64,000 nt of DNA from Myxococcales bacterium (lineage in GTDB: Bacteria > Myxococcota_A > Polyangia > Nannocystales > Nannocystaceae), in assembly GCA_020633315.1 (NCBI GenBank), contig JACKDV010000014.1, forward strand, positions 167,925-231,924, given 5' to 3'. The translations under genes and the position numbers were made by a program. This document shows positions 34,989 to 42,304 of this stretch, piece after piece (positions within the stretch are counted from its first letter, which is position 1; each line of letters begins with the position of its first letter). The notes under the pieces are model-generated. The model was not told the DNA's origin and ran no database searches. It was given only the letters and a program-made list of their open reading frames with translations.

Positions 34989-35071
34989 GGTGAGATGGGG
35001 CGGAGGTTGCGGGGCGGCGCGGCGGAGGACGGTGAGATGGAGCGGAGGTTGCGAGGCGGCGCGGCGGAGGT
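34989..35071. repeat. 41-42-bp purine-rich tandem repeat
   Basis: There are two near-identical units beginning GGTGAGATGG (34989-35030 and 35031-35071) and a partial third from 35072. On the - strand, which an adk transcript would follow, this reads as C-rich, G-poor RNA. Confidence 0.85.
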
Positions 35072-35179
35072 GGTGAGATGGGTTGGAGGACGGGCGGGGC
35101 TGTGGGGTTGAGTGTTGGGGGAGGATGAGGTTGGGCGGAGGTTGCGGGATTGGGTGCGGACGGTGCACGGACTGGGCGC

Positions 35180-35291
35180 CTGCTTAACGCGCGGCCGCCT
35201 TCCCACTCGTGCTCGTCGGCGAGTTGGCAGGAGTGCTGCTTCGAGGGCTCATAGTCGCCTCCTGCGCGCGAGCGGGCCCCTGCCGCGCTGC
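35180..35291. repeat. Left arm of a 112-bp perfect inverted repeat
   Basis: It is identical to the reverse complement of 35531-35642 over 112 bases. Similarity at about 70% continues for roughly 20 bases inside, and a few matching bases extend outside. It contains GCGGCCGC and ends near CTGCCGCGCTGC. No flanking target duplication was obvious. Confidence 0.95.
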
Positions 35292-35530
35292 CCGGGCCAG
35301 TCCGATCTACGGTTCGAGGAGCTCTCGTTCGAATGACCGGCGGCCCAGTGGCTCGGCGACCGCCCAGCAGCAGCTCGCCATCGCGGAGTAGGGGCCGGCT
35401 GGCCATCGCGGGTATCGCAGCTCGTCCAACTACGGCTCACCGAACGCTCACTGGCCGAATGCCGTCCACCCTCCCGTTGCCCCACCAGGGCTCCGTCACC
35501 TCGGAGCTCCCCGAGAGGGGACCGGCTCGC

Positions 35531-35642
35531 GCAGCGCGGCAGGGGCCCGCTCGCGCGCAGGAGGCGACTATGAGCCCTCGAAGCAGCACTCCTGCCAACT
35601 CGCCGACGAGCACGAGTGGGAAGGCGGCCGCGCGTTAAGCAG
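35531..35642. repeat. Right arm of a 112-bp perfect inverted repeat
   Basis: It is the reverse complement of 35180-35291. The 239-bp spacer between the arms (35292-35530) has no gene and only short internal repeats (GCCATCGCGG twice). Confidence 0.95.
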
Positions 35643-35798
35643 ACGCCGGTCCCTGCACCGCAGCAAGCCACCGCCTGCAGTCGTCACCCCACCCCCAGAA
35701 ACGCCCACGAGCCTCCCACGGCCCACGAAGGAACCAACACCACAACAGGCCAGCGCCTCCGAATCACCATCCCCCGCCAAAGACCCCAAGATCGAAAC

Positions 35799-35828
35799 GG
35801 GCTCCACGATCCAGAGATCGTGAAGCCC
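35799..35828 (-). terminator. Intrinsic terminator after secY
   Basis: A 12-bp stem with one mismatch (GGGCTCCACGAT/ATCGTGAAGCCC on the + strand) and a 6-base loop begins about 25 bases past the secY stop. On the transcript strand it is followed by GTTTCGATCTT, a short U-rich tail. It should end secY transcription before adk. Confidence 0.75.
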
Positions 35829-35853
35829 GCCCTCGAGTCACCCAGCCGCAGCC

Positions 35854-37158
35854 CTACCGTCGCCGACGAGTCCGCGGCCCCGCGAACCCCTCGTAGGACC
35901 GCGTCACCAGGTGGCTCTCGATCTGCTGCGCCGTATCCAGCGCCACGCCGACCACGATGAGCAGCGACGTACCACCGTAGTAGAACGGCACCTGGAACTT
36001 CGTCTGCAGGAACGTCGGCAGCACACACACCGCCGAGATGTACCAGGCCCCCACGAAGGTCAGACGCGTCAGCACGAAGTCGATGTACTCCGCCGTCCGC
36101 TTGCCCGGCCGGATCCCCGGCACCGACGCGTTCTGCTTCTTGAGGTTGTCCGCCACGTCCGTCGGGTTGAACTGGATGGCCGTGTAGAAGAACGTGAAGA
36201 AGATGTTCAGCGACACGTAGACCGTGATGTACAGCCAGCCGTCGTACGACAGCGCCCCGGAGAAGCGCTGCAGGTACTCGTTGTCGGTCCAGCCCGCGAT
36301 CTGGTTGGGGAACATCAGGATCGAGCTGGCGAAGATCGGCGGGATCACGCCGGCGCTGTTGATCCGCAGCGGCAAGTAGTTCGCGTTGCCGCCGAACATC
36401 CGCCGCCCCTGCACCCGCTTGGCGTACTGCACCTTGATCCGCCGCTGCCCCCGTTCCATCACCACGATGAAGGCGATCACCAGGATCGCGCCCACCAGCA
36501 GGATGGTGAGGGTCATCGGGCCGAAGGCCTCGGGATCGTCCTGCTGCTTCTGGAACAGCTGGTACAGCGCCAGCGGCAGGTTGGCGATGATGCCCGCGAA
36601 GATGATGAGCGAGATGCCGTTGCCGATGCCGCGCTCGGTGATCTGCTCACCCAGCCACATCAGGAAGATCGTGCCGCCCGTCAGCGTCAGCACCGTCTCG
36701 ATCTGGAAGCCCGGCCCCGGATCGAGCACCAGGGTCTGGCCGGCCGAGTTCTGCGACTCCAGCCAGCTCGCCATGAAGTAGCCCTGGACCATCGCCAGGC
36801 CCACCGTCCCGTAGCGGCTGTACTGGTTGATCTTGCGGCGGCCGGTCTCGCCCTCCTTGCTCAGCTGCTCGAGCCGGGGCACCACCACCGTCATCAGCTG
36901 CATGATGATGCTCGCGCTGATGTACGGCATGATGCCCAGGGCGAACACCGAGAGCTGCTCGAGCGCTCCGCCGCTGAACATGTTGAAGTAGCCCAGGAAC
37001 CCGCCAGAGCCCTGGTTGACGATGTCGGCCATCACCTTGCGGTCGACGCCGGGCACCGCAATGAACACGCCCAGGCGGTAGACCGCCAGCATCATCAAGG
37101 TGAACAAGACGCGCTTGCGCAGCTCGGGCAGCTTGAAGATGTTGAGAATGATGCCCAT
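35854..37158 (-). CDS. secY: Preprotein translocase subunit SecY
   Basis: The protein has 434 residues from ATG 37158 (MGIILNIFKLPELRKRVLFT); the upstream frame extension is not conserved-looking. It is the central pore of the Sec translocon with ten membrane segments. F-S-G-G-A-L-E-Q-L-S-V-F-A-L-G-I-M-P-Y-I-S-A-S-I-I is the plug/TM2 region, and G-N-G-I-S-L-I-I-F-A-G-I is TM5. R-I-N-S-A-G-V-I-P-P-I-F-A-S-S and G-I-R-P-G-K-R-T-A-E-Y-I are typical cytosolic/TM7-8 motifs. The C-terminus is R-T-R-R-R-R. It is preceded by a hairpin after rplO and followed by another, so it may be transcribed alone. Confidence 0.99.
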   Translation of the reverse strand: MGIILNIFKLPELRKRVLFTLMMLAVYRLGVFIAVPGVDRKVMADIVNQGSGGFLGYFNMFSGGALEQLSVFALGIMPYISASIIMQLMTVVVPRLEQLSKEGETGRRKINQYSRYGTVGLAMVQGYFMASWLESQNSAGQTLVLDPGPGFQIETVLTLTGGTIFLMWLGEQITERGIGNGISLIIFAGIIANLPLALYQLFQKQQDDPEAFGPMTLTILLVGAILVIAFIVVMERGQRRIKVQYAKRVQGRRMFGGNANYLPLRINSAGVIPPIFASSILMFPNQIAGWTDNEYLQRFSGALSYDGWLYITVYVSLNIFFTFFYTAIQFNPTDVADNLKKQNASVPGIRPGKRTAEYIDFVLTRLTFVGAWYISAVCVLPTFLQTKFQVPFYYGGTSLLIVVGVALDTAQQIESHLVTRSYEGFAGPRTRRRR

Positions 37159-37228
37159 GCCGTGTTCCTCGTGCGGCCGGCGACCGCTTCCGGTCGGTCT
37201 GGCCCGCAGCCGCTTCGCAGGGGAAGCG

Positions 37229-37256
37229 ACCATACCCTACGCCGCCGGGACTGACA
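37229..37256 (-). promoter_or_regulatory. Candidate secY promoter
   Basis: On the - strand TGTCAG (37256-37251) and TATGGT (37234-37229) are 16 bases apart and lie between the rplO terminator-like hairpin and the secY ATG. The match to a sigma70 promoter is only moderate; the position makes it worth listing. Confidence 0.4.
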
Positions 37257-37292
37257 TCTGACCGGCGGGTGCGACCCCTCCCGAAATGGCGA

Positions 37293-37319
37293 GAGGCGCG
37301 CCGGGGTCCAGCGCGCCTC
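37293..37319 (-). terminator. Terminator-like hairpin after rplO
   Basis: A perfect 9-bp stem GAGGCGCGC/GCGCGCCTC with a 9-base loop lies 31 bases past the rplO stop. On the transcript strand it is followed by TCGCCATTTCGG. It sits inside what is normally one spc operon. Confidence 0.6.
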
Positions 37320-37350
37320 ACGCGATGATGCGATGGCCTCCCCGAAGGGA

Positions 37351-37830
37351 TCAGCCCGCGTCGCCTTCGACCTGCTCCTGACCCTGGCCGAGGAGCTGCA
37401 GGCTGCCGCCCGCGGCCTCGATCTTGGCCTGGGCCGAGGCGCTGGCGCGATGCAATTTGATCGTCAGCGCCGCGGAGACCTCGCCGTCGCCGAGCAGCTT
37501 GATCACGGTCGCCTTCTTGGGGACCAGGCCCCGCTCGAGCAGCAGCTCGGGGGTGATCTCGGTGCCCGCCTCGAAGCCCGACAGCGCGCCCACGTTGATC
37601 CCGTGGACCTCCACCCGGTGGATGTTCACGAAGCCGCGCTTGGGGACCCGGCGGTGGATCGGGAGCTGGCCGCCCTCGAAGGAGACCGGCATCGCGGTGT
37701 GCCGGTACAGCTGCCCCTTCATGCCGTGGCCGGAGGTCTTGCCGCGGTGCGAGCCGATGCCTCGCCCCAGGCGCTTCTTCTTCTTGCGAGCCCCTTCGGG
37801 GGGCGTGAGGGTGTGCAGCGTGGTGCCCAT
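37351..37830 (-). CDS. rplO: 50S ribosomal protein L15
   Basis: The protein has 159 residues. K-K-R-L-G-R-G-I-G-S, then G-K-T-S-G-H-G-M-K-G-Q, F-E-G-G-Q-L-P-I-H-R-R-V-P-K-R-G-F and the C-terminal I-E-A-A-G-G-S motif define L15. It stabilises the large subunit core. It is the last ribosomal gene before secY; the usual tight rplO-secY coupling is broken here by a 192-base gap with a hairpin. Confidence 0.98.
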   Translation of the reverse strand: MGTTLHTLTPPEGARKKKKRLGRGIGSHRGKTSGHGMKGQLYRHTAMPVSFEGGQLPIHRRVPKRGFVNIHRVEVHGINVGALSGFEAGTEITPELLLERGLVPKKATVIKLLGDGEVSAALTIKLHRASASAQAKIEAAGGSLQLLGQGQEQVEGDAG

Positions 37831-37876
37831 GATCGTGACGTCCTTCTGGTCGATCGGTGGGGATTGTGGGGTCCGG

Positions 37877-38062
37877 CTACTCCGCGGGCTCGACCGCGAC
37901 CAAGTGCTGGACCTTGCGGATCATCCCGCGGATCGCCCGAGTGTCCTCGAGCACCACGGAATGGTGGAGCTTGCGCAGGCCCAGCCCGGTCACGGTCTGC
38001 TTCTGCGACTTGTCCCGGTCGATGGTGCTGCGCACCAGGGTCACCTTGAGCTTGTCGGCCAT
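37877..38062 (-). CDS. rpmD: 50S ribosomal protein L30
   Basis: The protein has 61 residues from ATG 38062. L-K-V-T-L-V-R-S-T-I-D-R-D-K-S-Q-K-Q-T-V and L-G-L-R-K-L-H-H-S-V follow the L30 pattern, ending with a G-M-I-R-K-V-Q-H-L-V strand. It is between rpsE (17 bases) and rplO (46 bases) as in other spc operons. Confidence 0.97.
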   Translation of the reverse strand: MADKLKVTLVRSTIDRDKSQKQTVTGLGLRKLHHSVVLEDTRAIRGMIRKVQHLVAVEPAE

Positions 38063-38079
38063 CGCCTCGTCTCCCTGAC

Positions 38080-38577
38080 TTAGCCGAGCATCCGCTCGAC
38101 GGTCATCCCCCGACGAAGCGCGACCTGCTCCGGGCTCCGGAGCGACTTGAGCGCGTTCATCGTCGCGTGAATGACGTTGAGGTGGTTGTTGGTGCCGATG
38201 CACTTGGAGAGCACGTCGTGGATGCCGGCGCACTCGACCACCGCGCGCACCGGGCCGCCCGCGATCACGCCCGTACCCGGCGCGGCCGGGCGCAGCAGCA
38301 CCCGCCCGGCCCCGTGGGTGCCGAGGATCTCGTGCGGGATGGTGGGCCCGGACAGCGGCACCTCGAAGAGGTTGCGACGCGCGTACTCGTTGGCCTTGCG
38401 GATGGCCTCGGGCACCTCGCGAGCCTTGCCGTGGCCCATGCCGACCCAGCCGTGCTCGTTGCCCACCACGACCACCGCGGTGAACGAGAAGTTGCGGCCG
38501 CCCTTGACCACCTTGGCCACGCGGTTGATGTAGACGACTCGATCGACGAGATCGCCCAAGCTTTCGATATCGACCAT
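38080..38577 (-). CDS. rpsE: 30S ribosomal protein S5
   Basis: The protein has 165 residues from ATG 38577; the upstream extension runs into the rplR end. V-V-Y-I-N-R-V-A-K-V-V-K-G-G-R-N-F-S-F is the S5 N-terminal RNA-binding domain. G-H-G-K-A-R-E-V-P-E-A-I, then G-T-G-V-I-A-G-G-P-V-R and the N-A-L-K-S-L-R-S-P-E-Q-V-A end complete the match. S5 affects decoding accuracy at the mRNA entry channel. It is coupled closely to rplR (10 bases). Confidence 0.99.
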   Translation of the reverse strand: MVDIESLGDLVDRVVYINRVAKVVKGGRNFSFTAVVVVGNEHGWVGMGHGKAREVPEAIRKANEYARRNLFEVPLSGPTIPHEILGTHGAGRVLLRPAAPGTGVIAGGPVRAVVECAGIHDVLSKCIGTNNHLNVIHATMNALKSLRSPEQVALRRGMTVERMLG

Positions 38578-38587
38578 CGACGTCCTC

Positions 38588-38950
38588 CTAGAATTCCAGA
38601 CCGGCCTCGCGGGCGGCATCCGCCAGCGCGCTCACCCGGCCGTGGTACGCGTACCCATTGCGGTCGAACACGACCTTGGTGATGCCCTTGTCCTGGCACG
38701 CCTTGGCGATGGCCGCCCCCACCACCGCGGCCGCGTCCTTCTTGCTCTTGTTCTCGAGCTCGCCGGCCAGGGCCTTGGTGAGGGTGGATGCCGTGGCCAG
38801 CGACAACGAGCTCGCGTCGTCGATGACCTGGGCGTAGATGTGCTTGCTGCTGCGGAACACGGTAAGGCGCGGGCGCTCTGCAGTCCCCACGACCCGCTGA
38901 CGGATCCGCCGCTTGCGGCGACTCCGAGTCTCGATCTTGTTGGTCGGCAT
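38588..38950 (-). CDS. rplR: 50S ribosomal protein L18
   Basis: The protein has 120 residues. R-R-K-R-R-I-R-Q-R-V-V-G, then R-P-R-L-T-V-F-R-S-S-K-H-I-Y-A-Q-V-I-D-D, and F-D-R-N-G-Y-A-Y-H-G-R-V are L18 landmarks. It binds 5S rRNA. It lies between rplF (56-base gap) and rpsE in the standard order. Confidence 0.98.
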   Translation of the reverse strand: MPTNKIETRSRRKRRIRQRVVGTAERPRLTVFRSSKHIYAQVIDDASSLSLATASTLTKALAGELENKSKKDAAAVVGAAIAKACQDKGITKVVFDRNGYAYHGRVSALADAAREAGLEF

Positions 38951-39006
38951 GACGGGTGCTCCCCCAATTGGGCGCGTAGTAGGCGCGGGTGGCGAGCAGG
39001 CAGGGC

Positions 39007-39546
39007 CTACTTCTTACCGCGCTTGCCTTCCTTGCGGATGATTCGCTCGTTCTCGTACTTGACGCCCTTGCCCTTGTAGGGCTCCGGGGGCCGGAAGCCG
39101 CGGATGTCCGCCGCAACCTGACCGAGCACGGCCTTGTCGGCTGCGCTCAGGACCAGCTTGCCCTCCTTGGTGACCTCCGCGGAGACCCCCTCGGGCAGCG
39201 GGTAGCTGATCGGGTGGGAGAAGCCGAGGGTGAGGTCGACGCTCTTGCCCTTCACCGCGGCACGGTAGCCAACGCCGGTGATCTCGAGCGTGCGGGAGAA
39301 GCCCTGCGAGCAGCCCGTGATCATGTTGGCGGTGCGGGCACGGGCCATCCCGTGCATCGCCCGATCGGTGCGGCTGTCGCCGGCCCGCTTGAAGCGAATC
39401 TCCTGCCCCTCGTGGGTGAAGGAGATCGTGTCGGGCACGGTGAAGCTGAGGCTTCCCTTGGGGCCCTTGACCGAGATGGTCTGCCCCTTGGCGTCGACCG
39501 TCACTCCCTTGGGGACGGTGATGGGCGCGTTGCCGATGCGTGACAT
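39007..39546 (-). CDS. rplF: 50S ribosomal protein L6
   Basis: The protein has 179 residues. M-S-R-I-G-N-A-P-I-T-V-P-K-G-V, then G-V-G-Y-R-A and F-S-H-P-I-S-Y-P-L-P are typical, as is the C-terminal R-G-F-R-P-P-E-P-Y-K-G-K-G-V-K-Y near the sarcin-ricin loop contact. It is 15 bases downstream of rpsH. Confidence 0.99.
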   Translation of the reverse strand: MSRIGNAPITVPKGVTVDAKGQTISVKGPKGSLSFTVPDTISFTHEGQEIRFKRAGDSRTDRAMHGMARARTANMITGCSQGFSRTLEITGVGYRAAVKGKSVDLTLGFSHPISYPLPEGVSAEVTKEGKLVLSAADKAVLGQVAADIRGFRPPEPYKGKGVKYENERIIRKEGKRGKK

Positions 39547-39561
39547 GGTCTCGCTTCCTCC

Positions 39562-39957
39562 TTACCAGACGCTGCAGACGAGCTCGCCACCCACGCCCGC
39601 CTTGCGGGCGGCGCGGTCGGTCATCATTCCCTGGGAGGTGCTCACGATCATGATGCCCAGGCCATTGCGGACCTTGGGGATGTCGCTGCACCGTGCATAG
39701 CGGCGCTGCCCGGGGCGGCTGACTCGCTTGAGCCCCTCGATGGCGGGCTGGCCTCCGTGGAAGCGCAGCTCGATCAGCAGCTTGCCCTGCGGGCCGTCCT
39801 CCTGGCGGTCGTACCCGTTGATGTAGCCCTCTTCCTTGAGGATCTCGGCGATGCGCAGCTTCACCCGCGACGCCGGGACCTCGAGGTTCTCGTGGCCGGC
39901 GATCATCGCGTTGCGAATGCGGGTGAGCATGTCGGCGATGGGATCGGTCATGGACAT
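39562..39957 (-). CDS. rpsH: 30S ribosomal protein S8
   Basis: The protein has 131 residues; an internal ATG two codons on (39951) gives the common M-T-D-P-I-A-D-M-L-T-R-I-R-N start. V-P-A-S-R-V-K and the C-terminal G-I-M-I-V-S-T-S-Q-G-M-M-T-D and G-G-E-L-V-C are diagnostic. S8 binds 16S helix 21 and represses the spc operon in E. coli. It follows rplE after 15 bases, with no rpsN between them. Confidence 0.99.
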   Translation of the reverse strand: MSMTDPIADMLTRIRNAMIAGHENLEVPASRVKLRIAEILKEEGYINGYDRQEDGPQGKLLIELRFHGGQPAIEGLKRVSRPGQRRYARCSDIPKVRNGLGIMIVSTSQGMMTDRAARKAGVGGELVCSVW

Positions 39958-39972
39958 GGTGCGATCTCTCCC

Positions 39973-40623
39973 TCAGGTGCGGAACGGAACGCCGAGCTGA
40001 GACAGCAGGGCGCGGCCTTCCTCATCGTTCTTGGCACTGGTGTGAACGCAGATGTTCATGCCCGGCACCTTGTCCAGCTTCTCGATGTCGACCTCGGGGA
40101 AGATGAGCAGCTCGCGGACTCCGAGGGTGTAGTTGCCGCGGCCATCGAACGCCTTGCGGCTCACGCCGCGGAAGTCTCGGGTACGCGGCAGGGCGACCGT
40201 CAGCAGGCGGTCGAGGAACTCCCACATCCGCGGGCCACGCAGCGTGACCATGCAGCCGATCTTCATGCCCTCGCGCAGCTTGAACGTCGCGATGGACTTC
40301 TTGGCCCGGGTGACCACCGGACGCTGGCCGGTGATGTTGCCGAGGCTCTCGAACGCCTGCTCGAGCAGCTTGGGGGTCTTGAGAGCCTCACCCAAGCCGA
40401 TGTTGAGCACCACCTTCTCCACCCGCGGCACCTGGAATCCGTTCGTGTAGCCGAACTCCTTCTGCAGCCACGGACGGACCTGCTCCTCGTACTTCACCAG
40501 TAGCTGGGAGCGATCGCTGGGACTACGCCGCAGCGGCTCCTCCTGCACCCGGCGGAACTTGTACGGGAAGCCGGTCTCCTTCTTCTTCTTCTGGGTCGGG
40601 GCCCCGCGCTGTGCCTTTGCCAT
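39973..40623 (-). CDS. rplE: 50S ribosomal protein L5 with basic N-terminal extension
   Basis: The protein has 216 residues against about 180 in most bacteria. The first about 42 residues (M-A-K-A-Q-R-G-A-P-T-Q-K-K-K-K...) are an extra basic tail. Canonical L5 begins at V-K-Y-E-E-Q-V-R-P-W, then Q-V-P-R-V-E-K-V-V-L-N-I-G-L-G-E-A and the C-terminal strand pair with M-N-I-C-V-H-T-S-A-K-N-D-E-E-G. The long start is favoured by a strong GGAGGAAGG just before ATG 40623; an internal GTG at codon 43 would give the short form. L5 binds 5S rRNA and P-site tRNA. Confidence 0.97.
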   Translation of the reverse strand: MAKAQRGAPTQKKKKETGFPYKFRRVQEEPLRRSPSDRSQLLVKYEEQVRPWLQKEFGYTNGFQVPRVEKVVLNIGLGEALKTPKLLEQAFESLGNITGQRPVVTRAKKSIATFKLREGMKIGCMVTLRGPRMWEFLDRLLTVALPRTRDFRGVSRKAFDGRGNYTLGVRELLIFPEVDIEKLDKVPGMNICVHTSAKNDEEGRALLSQLGVPFRT

Positions 40624-40640
40624 CGGTACCTTCCTCCGCC

Positions 40641-40958
40641 CTACTTGTCGATCTGCTCACCCGAGCGAACCGCCACGCGCACGCGCTGGCCCGACTCGAG
40701 GGTCTGGATGCGGACGCGGGTCGGCTTGCCGTCCTGGGGGTCGGCGAGCATTACGTTGGAGATGTGAATGGGCACTTCCTTCTTGATGCGCCCGCCCTGG
40801 GGGTTGGTCTGGCTCGGCTTGATGTGCTTGGTGCGGACGTTGACGCCCTCCACCAGCACCTGGTCCGCACCCGGGAACACGCGCAGCACCCGGCCGCGCG
40901 AGCCCTTGTCCTTGCCCGCCACCACGACGACGTCGTCGCCCTGCTTGACTCGCTGCAT
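40641..40958 (-). CDS. rplX: 50S ribosomal protein L24
   Basis: The protein has 105 residues. The KOW motif is K-Q-G-D-D-V-V-V-V-A-G-K-D-K-G-S-R-G-R-V, followed by V-E-G-V-N-V-R-T-K-H-I-K-P-S. It is an early assembly protein of the large subunit. It starts two bases after the rplN stop. Confidence 0.98.
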   Translation of the reverse strand: MQRVKQGDDVVVVAGKDKGSRGRVLRVFPGADQVLVEGVNVRTKHIKPSQTNPQGGRIKKEVPIHISNVMLADPQDGKPTRVRIQTLESGQRVRVAVRSGEQIDK

Positions 40959-40960
40959 GG

Positions 40961-41329
40961 CTACAGCACCTCCGGCGCGAGGCTGATGATCTTGAGGAAC
41001 TTCCGCGCTCGCAGCTCACGAGCCACCGGTCCGAAGATGCGGGTGCCGATGGGCTGCTTCTGGTTGTCGATGAGCACGGCGCTGTTGGTGTCGAAGCGGA
41101 TGAGGCTGCCATCGGGGCGACGCAGCCCCTTGCGCGAGCGCACGATCACGGCCTTCATCACCGAGCCCTTCTTCACCTTGGAGTTGGGAAGGGCATCGCG
41201 GATGCTCACCACGATGATGTCGCCGACGTTGGCGTAGCGTCGCTTGGAGCCGCCGAGCACCCGGATGCAGGCGACCTTGCGGGCGCCCGAGTTGTCCGCG
41301 ACGTCGAGGACCGACTGGACCTGGATCAT
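40961..41329 (-). CDS. rplN: 50S ribosomal protein L14
   Basis: The protein has 122 residues from ATG 41329, the standard length. M-I-Q-V-Q-S-V-L-D-V-A-D-N-S-G-A-R-K, then G-D-I-I-V-V-S-I-R-D-A and the C-terminal E-L-R-A-R-K-F-L-K-I-I-S-L-A-P-E-V-L are nearly invariant. Its ATG overlaps the rpsQ stop by four bases (ATGA). Confidence 0.99.
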   Translation of the reverse strand: MIQVQSVLDVADNSGARKVACIRVLGGSKRRYANVGDIIVVSIRDALPNSKVKKGSVMKAVIVRSRKGLRRPDGSLIRFDTNSAVLIDNQKQPIGTRIFGPVARELRARKFLKIISLAPEVL

Positions 41330-41622
41330 ACGACCGGAGCCCTTTCCGTCACCGCCTGCAGCCGCCACCGCTTGTCGCGGGACAGCGGGCGGGACTCGAT
41401 GATGCGAACCATGTCGCCCACGCGCGCCTCGTTGTTCTCGTCGTGCGCCTTGTACTTGGTCCGCTCGTTGACGTACTTGCGGTAGCGGGGGTGGCGATAG
41501 CGGCGCAGGACCTGCACCACGATGGTCTTGTCCATCTTGTCGGACACCACCTGCCCCACGAGCACCCGCCGGTGCCGCTCGAGACGGCCACCTTCCTCGG
41601 CCTTGGCTTGCTCGTCACTCAT
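41326..41622 (-). CDS. rpsQ: 30S ribosomal protein S17
   Basis: The protein has 98 residues. A short acidic N-terminus precedes the OB-fold: L-V-G-Q-V-V-S-D-K-M-D-K-T-I-V-V, then K-Y-K-A-H-D-E-N-N-E-A-R-V-G-D and I-I-E-S-R-P-L-S. It overlaps both rpmC and rplN by four bases, implying translational coupling through this stretch. Confidence 0.98.
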   Translation of the reverse strand: MSDEQAKAEEGGRLERHRRVLVGQVVSDKMDKTIVVQVLRRYRHPRYRKYVNERTKYKAHDENNEARVGDMVRIIESRPLSRDKRWRLQAVTERAPVV

Positions 41623-41864
41623 GCCGTTGTCTCCTCTTGGACTACCGCGGCGGCCGCACCGGCACCGCCGGCGAGGCCGAGCGTGCGCTCGTGCAGGATC
41701 GTCTTGATTCGCGCGATGTCCCTCTTGATGCGAGGGAGCTGCGCCGTGTCGGTCGCACGCTGGGTAGCGCGGGCGACCTGGATCTTGATGAGCTTGTCGC
41801 GTAGCTCGCCCTCGAGCTCGCGCAGCTCCTCGTCGGTCTTGTCTCGAAGCTCGGCGGGTTTCAC
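41619..41864 (-). CDS. rpmC: 50S ribosomal protein L29
   Basis: The protein has 81 residues from GTG 41864, overlapping the rplP stop by four bases (GTGA). K-P-A-E-L-R-D-K-T-D-E-E-L is the L29 start, and R-I-K-R-D-I-A-R-I-K-T-I-L-H-E-R the end of its helical hairpin. An unusual Gly/Ala-rich tail of about 20 residues follows. Confidence 0.96.
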   Translation of the reverse strand: MKPAELRDKTDEELRELEGELRDKLIKIQVARATQRATDTAQLPRIKRDIARIKTILHERTLGLAGGAGAAAAVVQEETTA

Positions 41865-42277
41865 AGCGCCACCTCTCGCTTGATGAAGCGCGTGTTGATG
41901 GGAAGCTTGTGGTGGGCGCGGAGGAACGCGCTGCGTGCGAGCTCCTCGGGAACGCCCTCGATCTCGTAGAGCACCCGACCCGGCCGGATCACGGCGACCC
42001 ACAGCTCGGGGCCACCCTTGCCCTTACCCATCCGGGTCTCGGCGGGCTTCTTGGACACCGGCTTGTCGGGGAAGATGCGGATGTAGAGCTTGCCACCGCG
42101 CTTGACGTGGCGGTTGATCGCGATACGAGCCGCCTCGATCTGCCGCGCCGTCAGCCAGCCGCACGAGGTCGCCTGCAGCCCGAAGTCGCCGAAGCTGACC
42201 CGGTCGCCGCCCTTGGCGCGGCCCGTCATGCGGCCCTTGTGGACCTTGCGGAACTTGACCCTGGAAGGTGAGAGCAT
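41861..42277 (-). CDS. rplP: 50S ribosomal protein L16
   Basis: The protein has 138 residues. M-L-S-P-S-R-V-K-F-R-K-V-H-K-G, then G-W-L-T-A-R-Q-I-E-A-A-R-I-A, K-P-V-S-K-K-P-A-E-T-R-M-G-K-G-K-G and F-L-R-A-H-H-K-L-P are L16 hallmarks near the tRNA-binding corridor. It lies 27 bases after rpsC. Confidence 0.99.
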   Translation of the reverse strand: MLSPSRVKFRKVHKGRMTGRAKGGDRVSFGDFGLQATSCGWLTARQIEAARIAINRHVKRGGKLYIRIFPDKPVSKKPAETRMGKGKGGPELWVAVIRPGRVLYEIEGVPEELARSAFLRAHHKLPINTRFIKREVAL

Positions 42278-42304
42278 CGGAAAGCCTCCGTGAAGCCGAT
42301 GGGC

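Larger units (their letters stand above)
34839..35853. other. About 1-kb non-coding repeat island between secY and adk
   Basis: No credible gene is present; open frames here arise from the repeats and differ in all phases. From adk outward it holds a purine-rich + strand stretch (34860-35160) with a 42-bp tandem repeat, then a 112-bp perfect inverted repeat around a 239-bp spacer (35180-35642), a plain segment, and the secY terminator. It interrupts the secY-adk order of the spc operon. Confidence 0.8.

Noticed and set aside
35176..35650. Inverted repeat read as an insertion sequence
   Set aside because: No transposase, no target duplication seen, and arms too long relative to the 239-bp spacer; kept only as an unclassified repeat.
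34723..35671. Several open frames in the secY-adk island, including near-identical short peptides on both strands
   Set aside because: They come from the inverted and tandem repeats, have no ribosome sites, and no consistent frame.
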